A DNA stretch of 64,000 bases. It comes from Halobacillus campisalis. GTDB lineage: Bacteria; Bacillota; Bacilli; Bacillales; Halobacillaceae. The stretch spans positions 267,711 through 331,710 of the forward strand of contig NZ_JAPVRC010000004.1 in the NCBI RefSeq assembly GCF_030345335.1, in the 5' to 3' direction. The position numbers and the translations under genes were made by a program. This document shows, piece by piece, positions 26,971-35,008 of this stretch; the first letter of the stretch is position 1; every line of letters starts with the position of its first letter. The notes below the pieces were generated by a model that saw only the letters and a program-made list of their open reading frames with translations, had not been told where the DNA came from and searched no databases.

Positions 26971-27012
26971 AATCAACCACGCCTCTCCTAAGATGAGCGT
27001 GGTTGATTCTGT
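26971..27012. terminator. Bidirectional terminator
   Basis: AATCAACCACG pairs with CGTGGTTGATT. It overlaps the 3' end of kapB and follows khtU. Confidence 0.8.
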
Positions 27013-27392
27013 CTTTTATACTGGGTTTCTAAATCTTCAAGCTGATGCAGTGCCTGTTGGTTGAATTCTGTTTCTCTTCGAGTCAATTTATTCTTCAGCT
27101 TTTCCACAGAGTCCAAAAGGGAGGTGTAATAATCAGGTGCCTCCTTCGAATCATAAGCTTCAACCGCTTGCTTATTAATATTCGCCTTTTCCTGAAAACT
27201 TAACGCTTTTCGCTGATGAAAAAACACCTCGCTCGTTTGACCAGGATTGTGCAAATCCCCTTGCATCGGGTGTTTATCTACTGCCAGAACCTTGACTAAG
27301 TGAGCATTGTTCCGTTCTTCCAAAAATTCACCTATATAAATGCCGGTTTTATAATGAGCTTTAACTAGATCACCTGATGTGAATTGTGACAT
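26988..27392 (-). CDS. kapB: Kinase-associated protein KapB
   Basis: A 134-residue soluble protein matching KapB: SGDLVKAHYKTGIYIGEFLEE at the start, VKVLAVDKHPMQGDLHNPGQ and FFHQRKALSFQEKANI. KapB is linked to KinB in the initiation of sporulation in B. subtilis. The N-terminal half forms a small beta barrel and the C-terminal half is helical with charged residues. No signal peptide or lipobox is visible, so the common label 'lipoprotein' does not hold here. SD AAGGAGGCG precedes the ATG. No kinB was seen in the window. Confidence 0.88.
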   Translation of the reverse strand: MSQFTSGDLVKAHYKTGIYIGEFLEERNNAHLVKVLAVDKHPMQGDLHNPGQTSEVFFHQRKALSFQEKANINKQAVEAYDSKEAPDYYTSLLDSVEKLKNKLTRRETEFNQQALHQLEDLETQYKRQNQPRSS

Positions 27393-27514
27393 GGCTACCG
27401 CCTCCTTAAGAATATTGTACCAAAACTAATACTGTGAAAAAATCGTGAACATCTCTCTTCTTAAGTATAAATTTGTTATAATATGTGGAGATTGGAAAGG
27501 TGTGTGGTCGTCCT

Positions 27515-27721
27515 ATGATGGAATTTCTTTATTTCCCACAGGATAAATCCGAATATATTCCGGCAGTTCTTACTTTGCTCGTTTTTACGATTCTTGCTGT
27601 GATCACCATGTATTTGATCATTAAGTCTTCGCGTAAAGAAGAAAAAAAGATGGAGCAAAGTTCGAAGAACAAAACGTCAGCTTACAAGCAGCAGCCAAAT
27701 GAAGACAGTACAAGACGATGA
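27515..27721 (+). CDS. Small single-pass membrane protein
   Basis: A 68-residue protein with a short N terminus (MMEFLYFPQDKSEYIPA), one membrane helix (VLTLLVFTILAVITMYLII) and a highly charged tail rich in Lys, Gln and Ser. Start at 27515 or 27518 follows GGAAAGGTG. I do not recognise the family; position next to kapB and composition suggest a Bacillaceae-specific membrane protein. The ORF end overlaps the repeat copy that begins at 27747 only by proximity. Confidence 0.6.
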   Translation: MMEFLYFPQDKSEYIPAVLTLLVFTILAVITMYLIIKSSRKEEKKMEQSSKNKTSAYKQQPNEDSTRR

Positions 27722-27746
27722 GGTTACCCTCTCGTCTTTTTTTATT

Positions 27747-28035
27747 GGCTCTGTAAAATTTTCGTGTTGATACTCATATAAGCTCCCTGGTATTGAAAAC
27801 GTAGTCTCGAGACTTTTGTATGAGGAGATGGTGGCTTTAGAAAACGGATCGCTTTCCGTGGGCATGTGGTGAGCTTCCTCAGGCTTCGACTTCCAGGATC
27901 TCACCGCGCTCACACGGAAAGCCAGTCTTTCCGCGCCCCCTGATCCATTCTTCAAATGTCTCGTAATCGAGCCTTATAAAAGACTGTAGTACCGTGAAAA
28001 AAACGAAATGGAAATCAACAATGTTTAGCAGAGCT
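27747..28035 (+). repeat. Palindromic intergenic repeat (copy D)
   Basis: 289 bases with ends GGCTCTGTAAAA and the inverted TTTAGCAGAGCT. The core CGCTTTCCGTGGGCATGTGGTGAGCT...ATCTCACC...CACACGGAAAGCCAG is present. Its left outer arm (GGTGGCTTTAGAAAACGG) resembles the inner copy at 1192, while the right arm resembles the outer copy at 1375, so the two are not complementary; it looks like a hybrid of two copies. The 385-base gap holds no gene. Confidence 0.8.
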
Positions 28036-28106
28036 TTAACTTATAAAGTTCATGAATAAGGGGAAACTATGATTACCATTGATGTTATTGAAGGGAAGTT
28101 TAAGGG

Positions 28107-28670
28107 ATGAAATCAATGTTTGTGTTTGTAGTTCTCATATTTCTTATAGGATGTAATAGCGATGCCCGGTCTCCTGTAGAAACAGCCTTGTACAACCAGG
28201 GGAATGATCGAATCGGCACCGCGGTATTTATCGAGCAGCCGGACGGCGTAAAGGTGAATGTGACCGCAGAAGGTCTTACTCCAGGTATTCATGGAATTCA
28301 CATCCATGAGAGACCTGAATGCGAAGGACCTGATTTCAAGAGTGCGGGAAACCATTTCAATCCTAAAAACATGGAACACGGATTAATGAATGAGAAGGGA
28401 GCTCACACTGGAGATCTTCCTAATATCGAAGCGGATGGAAGCGGATATGTGGATGTTGAGTTAATGATACCAGATGCTACATTAAAAGACGCTCAAACAT
28501 CACTATTGCGAGACGAAGGTACAGCTATCTTGATAAGCAGCCAAGCAGATGATGGAATGAGCCAGCCTGCAGGCGACTCAGGTGAACGGGTAGCTTGCGG
28601 AGTGATTACGTTAGAAGCGGACAAGGACGAAGCCAGTGATCCTGCTGAAGCGGATCAAAACAAAGAGTAA
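28107..28670 (+). CDS. sodC: Cu/Zn superoxide dismutase-like lipoprotein
   Basis: A 187-residue lipoprotein: lipobox LIGC with Cys16. The SodC fold is clear: GIHGIHIHERPEC (two metal His), GNHFNP (His), EHGL and AHTGDLPN (Zn site His and Asp), and GERVACGVI (Arg and disulfide Cys). The position of the last copper ligand, normally IH(A/K) before the DD region, reads AILISSQADD with Ser. Thus one copper ligand is missing, as in the B. subtilis paralogue YojM, which lacks Cu ligands. It may not be an active dismutase. A second ATG at 28116 is an alternative start. Confidence 0.9.
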   Translation: MKSMFVFVVLIFLIGCNSDARSPVETALYNQGNDRIGTAVFIEQPDGVKVNVTAEGLTPGIHGIHIHERPECEGPDFKSAGNHFNPKNMEHGLMNEKGAHTGDLPNIEADGSGYVDVELMIPDATLKDAQTSLLRDEGTAILISSQADDGMSQPAGDSGERVACGVITLEADKDEASDPAEADQNKE

Positions 28671-28671
28671 C

Positions 28672-28712
28672 AAAAAAAAGCTTCCCAGATTCAACTGGGA
28701 AGCTTTAATTTT
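28672..28712. terminator. Bidirectional terminator
   Basis: AAAAAGCTTCCCAG pairs with CTGGGAAGCTTT around ATTCAA; it overlaps the 3' end of the PatB-like gene. Confidence 0.85.
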
Positions 28713-29875
28713 TGAACCGCTTCAATAATTCTGTTCACACCATTTTCTATTAATTCGTGAGGGGCTGCAATGTTAATGCGCATAAACCCTTGACCTTCTT
28801 CACCAAAAGAACCACCGTCGTTTAAGCCGACTTTGGCTTGTTTTTGCATAAAGGACTTTAATTCAGTGTGAGTCAGATTTAAAGCACGGCAGTCCAACCA
28901 TAATAGATAGGTGCCCTCGGTAGGAACTACGCGTATAGAACTCGTTTCCGAGTGAAACTTCTCTACGACATAATCTCGATTAGCTTCTAAGGTTTGTAGT
29001 AACTCTTCAAGCCATTCTTCTCCTTCAGAATAGGCAGCCTCCATGGCTGTCATCCCCAAAGTATTTAACATAAAAATGCCTTGATTATCAAACTGCTTTT
29101 TAACTGTCTGACGCAGTTCTTCGTTTGCTGTAACTAGATAGGAGGCTTGTAATCCAGCCAAATTAAAAGTTTTTGTAGGAGACATCAATGTAATCACCTG
29201 GTCATTCGTTTCTTTACTAAGGGAAGCAATTGGAATATGGGCGCGTTGATCAAATATAAGATCAGCATGGATCTCGTCAGAAATGATTTTTACGCCATGA
29301 CGCAGGCAAATGTCACTCATTTTTTGCAGTTCATCTTTAGTCCAAACCCTTCCCACAGGGTTATGGGGATTACATAATATAAAAAGCTTTACGTTATTTT
29401 TTTTGATTTTTTCTTCAAAATCCTCAAAATTAATGGAATAATATTCATCAATATAGTTCAGAGGGTTTTCTACAAGCTTCCGTCCATGGTCTTTTATAAC
29501 ACTGTAAAAAGGAGGGTATACTGGCGTTTGGATGATAATCGAATCATCTTTTTCAGTAAGTGCCTGTACAATCATATGCAGACTCGGAATAACTCCTGGG
29601 CTGTATGTGATCCATTCATTTTCAATTTCCCAGTCATGACGTTTTTTAAGCCACGAGTTAATTTGATCTTTTAATAAATCATCCGGCATTGTATATCCGA
29701 AGATCCCGTGTTCAACTCTGTGCTGCAAAGCTTTAATTACGGCTTCAGGGGCTTCAAAGTCCATATCTGCAACCCACATTGGGAGAACTTCTTTATCCTG
29801 ATACAATTCTTCAGCGTAATCCCACTTAACTGATCTTGTTCCTTTACGGGAAGTTATTTTTGAAAATCTACTCAT
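28691..29875 (-). CDS. patB: PLP-dependent cystathionine beta-lyase / aminotransferase (PatB/MalY type)
   Basis: A 394-residue fold-type I PLP enzyme. PMWVADMDFEAPEAV near the N terminus, LCNPHNPVGRVWT near residue 160, ISDEIHADL with the PLP Asp, and the Schiff-base Lys in SPTKTFNLAGL are present. PatB/MalY enzymes cleave cystathionine or cysteine C-S bonds and can act as aminotransferases. The ATG at 29875 (MSRFSK) has SD TTGGAGTG; the extension to 29905 is rejected. Single gene with shared terminator. Confidence 0.92.
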   Translation of the reverse strand: MSRFSKITSRKGTRSVKWDYAEELYQDKEVLPMWVADMDFEAPEAVIKALQHRVEHGIFGYTMPDDLLKDQINSWLKKRHDWEIENEWITYSPGVIPSLHMIVQALTEKDDSIIIQTPVYPPFYSVIKDHGRKLVENPLNYIDEYYSINFEDFEEKIKKNNVKLFILCNPHNPVGRVWTKDELQKMSDICLRHGVKIISDEIHADLIFDQRAHIPIASLSKETNDQVITLMSPTKTFNLAGLQASYLVTANEELRQTVKKQFDNQGIFMLNTLGMTAMEAAYSEGEEWLEELLQTLEANRDYVVEKFHSETSSIRVVPTEGTYLLWLDCRALNLTHTELKSFMQKQAKVGLNDGGSFGEEGQGFMRINIAAPHELIENGVNRIIEAVQKLKLPS

Positions 29876-29965
29876 ACGTATCACTCCAATAATAAGATCG
29901 CTCATTCACATGATACCGAAAAAATAAAACAGATGATACTGAAGTGTTTCTACTGAATAAAACGT

Positions 29966-30002
29966 CAAAAAAAGAAGCAAAGCGAACGTTCCGCTTTGCT
30001 TT
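29966..30002 (-). terminator. Terminator after the XRE regulator gene
   Basis: On the minus strand AAGCAAAGCGG pairs with TCGCTTTGCTT and is followed by CTTTTTTTG. Confidence 0.85.
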
Positions 30003-30080
30003 CACAGGGGGAATACGAGAAAGTCTTACGTTAATCAATATAGCCATAAATCGTAAACTCTAAACCTCTTTTTTTGATTA

Positions 30081-30425
30081 TTATTTTTCTTTTAATTCAT
30101 AAAGTAGATTCATAGCTTTAAGTACTTCTTCTTCGGAGAAATCAAGGGACTTTCTAAGCAGCAATTTGGCTCGTTTCACACCTACTTCACCGATCAAGTT
30201 TTGAAGTTCTTCATCAATCGTGTGGTCAGTCTGGTGTTCGACTAATTCAGAAGCCGGAATATCGAGCACAGTAGAAATTTTCAGTAATGTGTCCAGTTCA
30301 GGCTCTCTAGAATTGGATTCGTAAGACTCTAATGTCTGAACACCAATTCTTGATTTCATAGCCAAATCCTCAATAGTGAACTCTTTCAGTTGACGATACT
30401 TTTTAATGTTATCTCCAACACTCAT
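30081..30425 (-). CDS. XRE-family helix-turn-helix regulator
   Basis: A 114-residue DNA-binding protein with an HTH_3 domain at residues 1-60 (SVGDNIKKYRQLKEFTIEDLAMKS and GVQTLESYESNSREPELDTLLKIS). The C-terminal helical region (residues 75-114, SLDFSEEEVLKAMNLLYELKEK) is probably for dimerisation. It resembles small SinR/Xre regulators of Bacillaceae but no specific ortholog is recognised. SD AGGAGGGG lies 7 bases upstream. It is divergent from yugI with only about 145 bases between, so it could control that gene or itself. Confidence 0.85.
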   Translation of the reverse strand: MSVGDNIKKYRQLKEFTIEDLAMKSRIGVQTLESYESNSREPELDTLLKISTVLDIPASELVEHQTDHTIDEELQNLIGEVGVKRAKLLLRKSLDFSEEEVLKAMNLLYELKEK

Positions 30426-30571
30426 AAGTACCCCTCCTTGCCTTTTCTACATTATACCAATATGTAGTGGGAAAAGGATACTATAGGAACTCTTTGATTA
30501 TTCTTAGAAGGTATGGTAAAATCAATAATTGCGTGAAAAGAAACGAATATTTTAATCAGGAGTTGTATAGC

Positions 30572-30970
30572 ATGTCAGATAAGTTTCAAGAAGGTCAAGT
30601 TTTAGATGGTAAAGTAACAGGAATTCAGCCATATGGTGCATTCGTTGCCCTTGATGAAAAAGTGCAAGGTCTTGTGCATATTTCCGAAGTAACTCATGGC
30701 TACGTGAAGGATATTAACGAGCACCTAAATGAAGGTGATGAAGTTCAAGTTAAAATTCTTAACATCGATGCAGAAAAGAATAAATATTCTCTTTCCATCC
30801 GTGCTACACAGGAGGCACCTAAGCAAGAACAGCGCCGTCCTCGCAAGCAAGCTGCTCCTAAGCAGCAGCAATACCAGCAGGAGGATGCTTCTGCAGGATT
30901 TAATACTTTAAAAGACAAGTTAGAAGACTGGATTAAGCAGTCTGACGATCGCGAAAAGTTTCGTAAATAA
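30572..30970 (+). CDS. yugI: S1-domain RNA-binding general stress protein (YugI/GSP13)
   Basis: A 132-residue protein with one S1 domain (residues 5-75): GQVLDGKVTGIQPYGAFVALDEKVQGLVHISEV and KILNIDAEKNKYSLSIRA. A Gln/Lys-rich linker (EQRRPRKQAAPKQQQYQQ) and a short acidic helix follow. B. subtilis YugI is a ribosome-associated general stress protein. The ATG at 30572 follows CAGGAGT; the longer frame from 30467 runs through the promoter and is rejected. Strong terminator downstream. Confidence 0.92.
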   Translation: MSDKFQEGQVLDGKVTGIQPYGAFVALDEKVQGLVHISEVTHGYVKDINEHLNEGDEVQVKILNIDAEKNKYSLSIRATQEAPKQEQRRPRKQAAPKQQQYQQEDASAGFNTLKDKLEDWIKQSDDREKFRK

Positions 30971-30972
30971 TT

Positions 30973-31003
30973 AAAACCCGGCTGACTCAGCCGGGTTTTT
31001 TTT
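30973..31003 (+). terminator. Rho-independent terminator after yugI
   Basis: AAAACCCGGCTGA pairs with TCAGCCGGGTTTT, with TTTT following. Confidence 0.92.
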
Positions 31004-31097
31004 AGTTGTTAATTAGCTTCATCGCTATGTCTTTCTCTCCACATGTCAGGGAAAGGCATCACTCCACTAAACATTTCACTTACTTTTTTGGGACTGA

Positions 31098-31446
31098 GAG
31101 GCCCTCTAACATAAGCGATCTCCCTGTGTGAAGAAAGAACGCTTCACTGAGGGACCTTGCTTATGCATGTCAGGTCTGAACGCCCCTCTCCGCATTTCGA
31201 TTGTCCAGCTGCGGCGTCTATCCACTCGCGACATAAGCAAGTTCCTTACGTGAAGGAAGATCGTTTCACTACAGGAACTTGCTTATGCGTTTCGTGGCTA
31301 TCAAGACGTCTCCGCATTTCTTTAATGTCCAGCTGCGAGGGGCAGGCCTTCGTGACATAAGCGATCTCCATCCGTGAAGAAAGAACGCTTCACTGCGGGA
31401 GCTTGCTTATGCATGTCAGGCCTGAACGCCCCTCTCCGCATTTCTT
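31098..31446. repeat. Tandem array of three hairpin units
   Basis: Three units start at CATAAGC in 31110, 31232 and 31356 (periods 122 and 124). Each has a long hairpin; unit 2 is perfect over CATAAGCAAGTTCC and GGAACTTGCTTATG, with a nested stem (GTGAAG/TTTCAC type). Units 1 and 3 are nearly identical to each other. Between units lie CCTCTCCGCATTTC and TGTCCAGCTGCG blocks. Similar CATAAG/TCCAGCT repeats are common between genes in Bacillaceae. Two 66-67 codon frames inside are not genes. This explains the 440-base gap before yuzA. Confidence 0.8.
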
Positions 31447-31447
31447 T

Positions 31448-31687
31448 TTACTTTTCGGTGGCGTCTACTGTTGCGTCATGATATTCAGCGGCACGCGAAA
31501 AGTATATAGATATGGCAATAAGTCCGCTAATTCCTACAAGTGTGTAAATGACACGTGCGAATGCACCACTCTGTTCTCCACCACCGAAGAGACCTGCAAC
31601 TAAGTCATACTGGAATAGACCAACAAGTCCCCAGTTAATAGCTCCAATGATGATAAGCAATAAGGCTGTTCTTTGAATCCAGCTCAT
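31448..31687 (-). CDS. yuzA: DUF378 membrane protein (YuzA)
   Basis: A 79-residue membrane protein of DUF378 with the signature LLLIIIGAINWGLVGLFQYDLVAGLFGG at residues 9-36. A second membrane segment, RVIYTLVGISGLIAISIYF, lies at about residues 45-65. B. subtilis YuzA sits between yugI and yugJ, the same place as here. Function unknown. SD AAGGAGGGG precedes the ATG. Confidence 0.92.
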   Translation of the reverse strand: MSWIQRTALLLIIIGAINWGLVGLFQYDLVAGLFGGGEQSGAFARVIYTLVGISGLIAISIYFSRAAEYHDATVDATEK

Positions 31688-31838
31688 TCTTTTCCCCTCC
31701 TTACTACGTTGAATTAGTCATAGGTTGAGCGAAGTGAGAAATTTTATACATAACGCATTTCTTTTGAGTATCTGTTTGAGATAGTGGATAATGTGATATT
31801 GTACGAAAGATACTCATTTTTGAGAGGAGAATATTGAG

Positions 31839-33005
31839 ATGGATGCATTTACTTTCCATAATCCAACCAAATTAATTTTTGGTAGAAATCAAGTGGAACA
31901 ATTAACTGAGCAAATACCAAATAATACGAATAAAGTGTTAGTCGTTTATGGCGGCGGAAGTATAAAGAAAAATGGCGTTTATGATGACGTCATGAAAGAA
32001 CTGAATAGTTTAGAAGTAGAAGTATACGAGCTGTCAGGTGTTGAGCCGAATCCAAGGCTGACTACGGTTAGAAAAGGCGTGGATATTTGTAAAAAAGAAA
32101 ACATCGATTTCATTTTGGCTGTCGGAGGCGGAAGTGTTATTGACTGTACGAAGACTATAGCTGCTGGAGCTAAATATGAGGGAGATGCGTGGGATCTTGT
32201 CACAAGACAAGCTACTCCAGAAGGTGCAATACCTTTTGGTACGGTATTGACGCTTGCAGCTACAGGTTCAGAAATGAACGGCGGCGCTGTTATTACGAAT
32301 TGGGAAACGAATGAGAAGTATGGATGGGGATTCGCACCATATACGTACCCGACCTTTTCCATTCTGGATCCTCAGAATACAGTGACAGTACCACGAGACC
32401 AAACTATTTACGGGATCGTGGATATGATGAGTCATCTGATGGAACAATATTTCCATAATAATACGCAGTCACCCGTGCAAGATGAGATGGTAGAAGGGGT
32501 CTTACGTACAGTCATCGATACGGCACCCAAATTACTTGACGATTTAACGTCTTATGAACACCGCGAAACGGTTCTATATGCTGGAACGATTGCATTGAAT
32601 GGAATGCTTCAGATGGGTTACCGCGGAGACTGGGCTTCTCACAATATCGAGCACGCCGTCTCAGCTGTATACGATATTCCTCACGCAGGAGGTTTGGCCA
32701 TCCTTTTCCCTAATTGGATGAAGCATAATGTTGAAGTTAATGTATCTCGCTTTGCACGATTTGCTGAAAAAGTTTTCCAAGTGGATCCTGAGGGCAAATC
32801 AGAGCGTGAAGTAGCTGAGCAGGGAATTGAAGAACTGAGGAGTTTTTGGTCTTCATTAGGTGCTCCTGAGACACTGGCTGATTATGACATCAATGACGAT
32901 CAATTTAATGTAATTATCAATCGTGCGATGAAACGCGGTGCTTTTGGCAATTTCAATAAGTTGGAAGATGAAGATGTAGCAAAAATATTAGAGATGTCTA
33001 AATAA
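31839..33005 (+). CDS. Iron-containing alcohol dehydrogenase (butanol dehydrogenase, YugJ-like)
   Basis: A 388-residue group III Fe-ADH. The NAD(P) loop is [12 protein letters not shown] and [16 protein letters not shown]. The metal-binding residues are Asp and His in [14 protein letters not shown] and the two His in [20 protein letters not shown]. Members reduce butyraldehyde and other aldehydes with NAD(P)H. The gene is in the position of yugJ/yugK of B. subtilis. SD AGAGGAG lies 9 bases before the ATG; a terminator follows. Confidence 0.92.
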   Translation: MDAFTFHNPTKLIFGRNQVEQLTEQIPNNTNKVLVVYGGGSIKKNGVYDDVMKELNSLEVEVYELSGVEPNPRLTTVRKGVDICKKENIDFILAVGGGSVIDCTKTIAAGAKYEGDAWDLVTRQATPEGAIPFGTVLTLAATGSEMNGGAVITNWETNEKYGWGFAPYTYPTFSILDPQNTVTVPRDQTIYGIVDMMSHLMEQYFHNNTQSPVQDEMVEGVLRTVIDTAPKLLDDLTSYEHRETVLYAGTIALNGMLQMGYRGDWASHNIEHAVSAVYDIPHAGGLAILFPNWMKHNVEVNVSRFARFAEKVFQVDPEGKSEREVAEQGIEELRSFWSSLGAPETLADYDINDDQFNVIINRAMKRGAFGNFNKLEDEDVAKILEMSK

Positions 33006-33013
33006 TGAATTTT

Positions 33014-33045
33014 AGAGACACAGTTGTATGCTGTGTCTCTTTTTC
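33014..33045 (+). terminator. Rho-independent terminator
   Basis: AGAGACACAG pairs with CTGTGTCTCT, followed by TTTTC. Confidence 0.88.
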
Positions 33046-33143
33046 ATGTGAAGCGCTTTCATATTAAATGCTTACTTGATTTGCTAGGAAGGTTCCGATA
33101 AAGTGAAATTAGCTCATTAAAAAAATGACTTGGAGGAATTTGA

Positions 33144-34490
33144 ATGACACACGTTCGCTTTGACTATAAAAAAGCATTACCGTTCTTTAACGAACATGAA
33201 ATTGAATATATGCAAGGTGCCGTATCACTTGCTCATAAAGCACTGCATGAAAAAACTGGCGCTGGGAACGATTTCCTAGGGTGGATCGACTTGCCGGAAG
33301 ACTACGATCGAGAAGAATTTGCTCGAATTCAAAAGTCAGCTGCCAAAATCAAAGAAGATTCTGATGTTCTATTAGTGATCGGAATCGGTGGTTCTTACCT
33401 TGGCGCCCGGGCTGCAATTGAAATGCTTAACCATAGCTTCTACAATGAACTATCTTCTGAACAGCGCGGCACTCCTCAAGTGTTTTTCGTAGGGAACAGC
33501 ATTAGCGCTCCATACTTAAACGATTTATTTGACCTGCTTAAAGGGAAGAACGTTTCCGTCAATGTAATTTCTAAAAGTGGAACGACAACTGAACCAGCGA
33601 TCGCCTTCCGTGCTTTCCGAAAGTTTTTGGAGGAAAAGTACGGTCAGGAAGAAGCACAGAAGAGAATTTATGCCACTACGGATAAAAACAAGGGAGCTTT
33701 AAAGACTTTGGCTGATGAACAGGGCTACGAGTCTTTTGTCGTGCCTGATGATGTAGGTGGACGTTATTCCGTTCTGACAGCGGTAGGGTTACTTCCCATT
33801 GCCGTAAGCGGTGTTGATATTGAAGCGATGATGGAAGGCGCTAATGCAGCGCGTAAAGACTTAAGTACAGACAATTTGGATGAGAACCCTGCTTATCAAT
33901 ACGCTGCTGTACGTAACGCTCTTTACAGTAAAGGGAAAACGATTGAGATGATGATCAACTATGAACCTTCCTTACAATATTTTTCTGAATGGTGGAAGCA
34001 GCTGTTCGGTGAAAGTGAAGGAAAGGATCAAAAAGGCATTTATCCGTCTTCCGCGAATTTCTCAACAGATTTACACTCATTAGGCCAGTATGTGCAGGAC
34101 GGTCGAAGAGATTTATTTGAAACAGTTTTACATGTAGAAACACCTAAATCTGATTATACGATTGAAGAAGATGAACAAAACCTGGACGGGCTCAACTATT
34201 TGGCGGGTGAAACCGTCGATTACGTCAACGAAAAAGCCTATGAGGGAACGATGCTTGCTCACACGGATGGTCAAGTTCCGAACTTAATCGTTCACGTACC
34301 TAAGCTTGATGCTTATACTTTCGGTTATCTTGCCTATTTCTTTGAGAAAGCTTGTGCTGTCAGTGGCTATCTCCTAGGAGTAAATCCTTTCGATCAGCCA
34401 GGGGTAGAAGCTTATAAGAAGAACATGTTTGCCTTATTAGGCAAGCCTGGCTTTGAAAAAGAAAAAGAAGAATTAGAAAAACGTCTATAA
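33144..34490 (+). CDS. pgi: Glucose-6-phosphate isomerase
   Basis: A 448-residue glycolytic isomerase that interconverts glucose-6-phosphate and fructose-6-phosphate. Conserved blocks: [51 protein letters not shown], the catalytic Glu in [14 protein letters not shown] and [14 protein letters not shown], and the C-terminal Lys in [14 protein letters not shown]. The size is that of the Bacillus form. SD TTGGAGG is 7 bases before the ATG. A cre-like sequence precedes it, and a strong terminator follows. Confidence 0.96.
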   Translation: MTHVRFDYKKALPFFNEHEIEYMQGAVSLAHKALHEKTGAGNDFLGWIDLPEDYDREEFARIQKSAAKIKEDSDVLLVIGIGGSYLGARAAIEMLNHSFYNELSSEQRGTPQVFFVGNSISAPYLNDLFDLLKGKNVSVNVISKSGTTTEPAIAFRAFRKFLEEKYGQEEAQKRIYATTDKNKGALKTLADEQGYESFVVPDDVGGRYSVLTAVGLLPIAVSGVDIEAMMEGANAARKDLSTDNLDENPAYQYAAVRNALYSKGKTIEMMINYEPSLQYFSEWWKQLFGESEGKDQKGIYPSSANFSTDLHSLGQYVQDGRRDLFETVLHVETPKSDYTIEEDEQNLDGLNYLAGETVDYVNEKAYEGTMLAHTDGQVPNLIVHVPKLDAYTFGYLAYFFEKACAVSGYLLGVNPFDQPGVEAYKKNMFALLGKPGFEKEKEELEKRL

Positions 34491-34498
34491 GATAAATG

Positions 34499-34541
34499 AA
34501 AACCACCTCCAATTATTGGTTAATCGGAGGTGGTTTTTTTT
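34499..34541 (+). terminator. Rho-independent terminator after pgi
   Basis: AAAACCACCTCC pairs with GGAGGTGGTTTT, followed by TTTT; the loop is 15 bases. Confidence 0.9.
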
Positions 34542-34573
34542 GGGTAAGCTAATCTCTAAAGGAGGTGCTGAGT

Positions 34574-35008
34574 ATGATTACTTTAGAGTCAGAACTAACG
34601 AATAAGTTGTTTGTTTTTCATGAAATGGAACAGGCGCTTCAACCGCTTGGTTTTAAATTAGCAGACAACTGGGAGTACGATCATGGTTATTTGGATTATA
34701 AAATTGATAACGAAGCTTCAGGTTACCAATTTCTCCGTCTTCCAGTAGAAGTTATAGAAGGACAGTTTCTGGATAACCCTTCAGATGCTACTTTAGTAAA
34801 AGTGAAAGAGCCCTATCTATTGGCACATTACTATCAGGATGGCATAGATGACCATGTAAGAGAGGGGAACTTCAGAGCATCGTTCGATCAGTTCCAGGAA
34901 CCAAAAGATAAAGATGGTGAATTTCCTGAACATCTTATCCCTGTAGGAATGCAAGCCTTACGAGATGCCGAGCAAGCGTTACGTGCGCAGCGGAATGAGC
35001 AAAATTAA
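34574..35008 (+). CDS. yugN: YugN-like family protein
   Basis: A 144-residue soluble protein matching YugN: FHEMEQALQPLGFKLADNWEYDHGYLDYKID, RLPVEVIEGQ and EPYLLAHYYQDGIDD. Function is unknown. The ATG at 34574 follows GGAGGTG with 6-base spacing; a GTG at 34565 overlaps the SD. Its 3' end overlaps the 3' end of the K+ channel gene on the other strand by 30 bases. Order pgi-yugN-yugO is as in B. subtilis. Confidence 0.88.
   Translation: MITLESELTNKLFVFHEMEQALQPLGFKLADNWEYDHGYLDYKIDNEASGYQFLRLPVEVIEGQFLDNPSDATLVKVKEPYLLAHYYQDGIDDHVREGNFRASFDQFQEPKDKDGEFPEHLIPVGMQALRDAEQALRAQRNEQN

Noticed and set aside
27677..27955. 92-codon minus-strand frame
   Set aside because: It spans the repeat copy at 27747 and has the same repeat-derived peptide stretches.
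31098..31446. CRISPR array
   Set aside because: Only three units of over 120 bases, with internal hairpins and no spacer-repeat pattern or cas genes.
31157..31603. Two frames (67 and 66 codons) in the hairpin array
   Set aside because: They follow the repeat units and start with the same peptide MLMHVR, a sign of repeated sequence and not of a gene.
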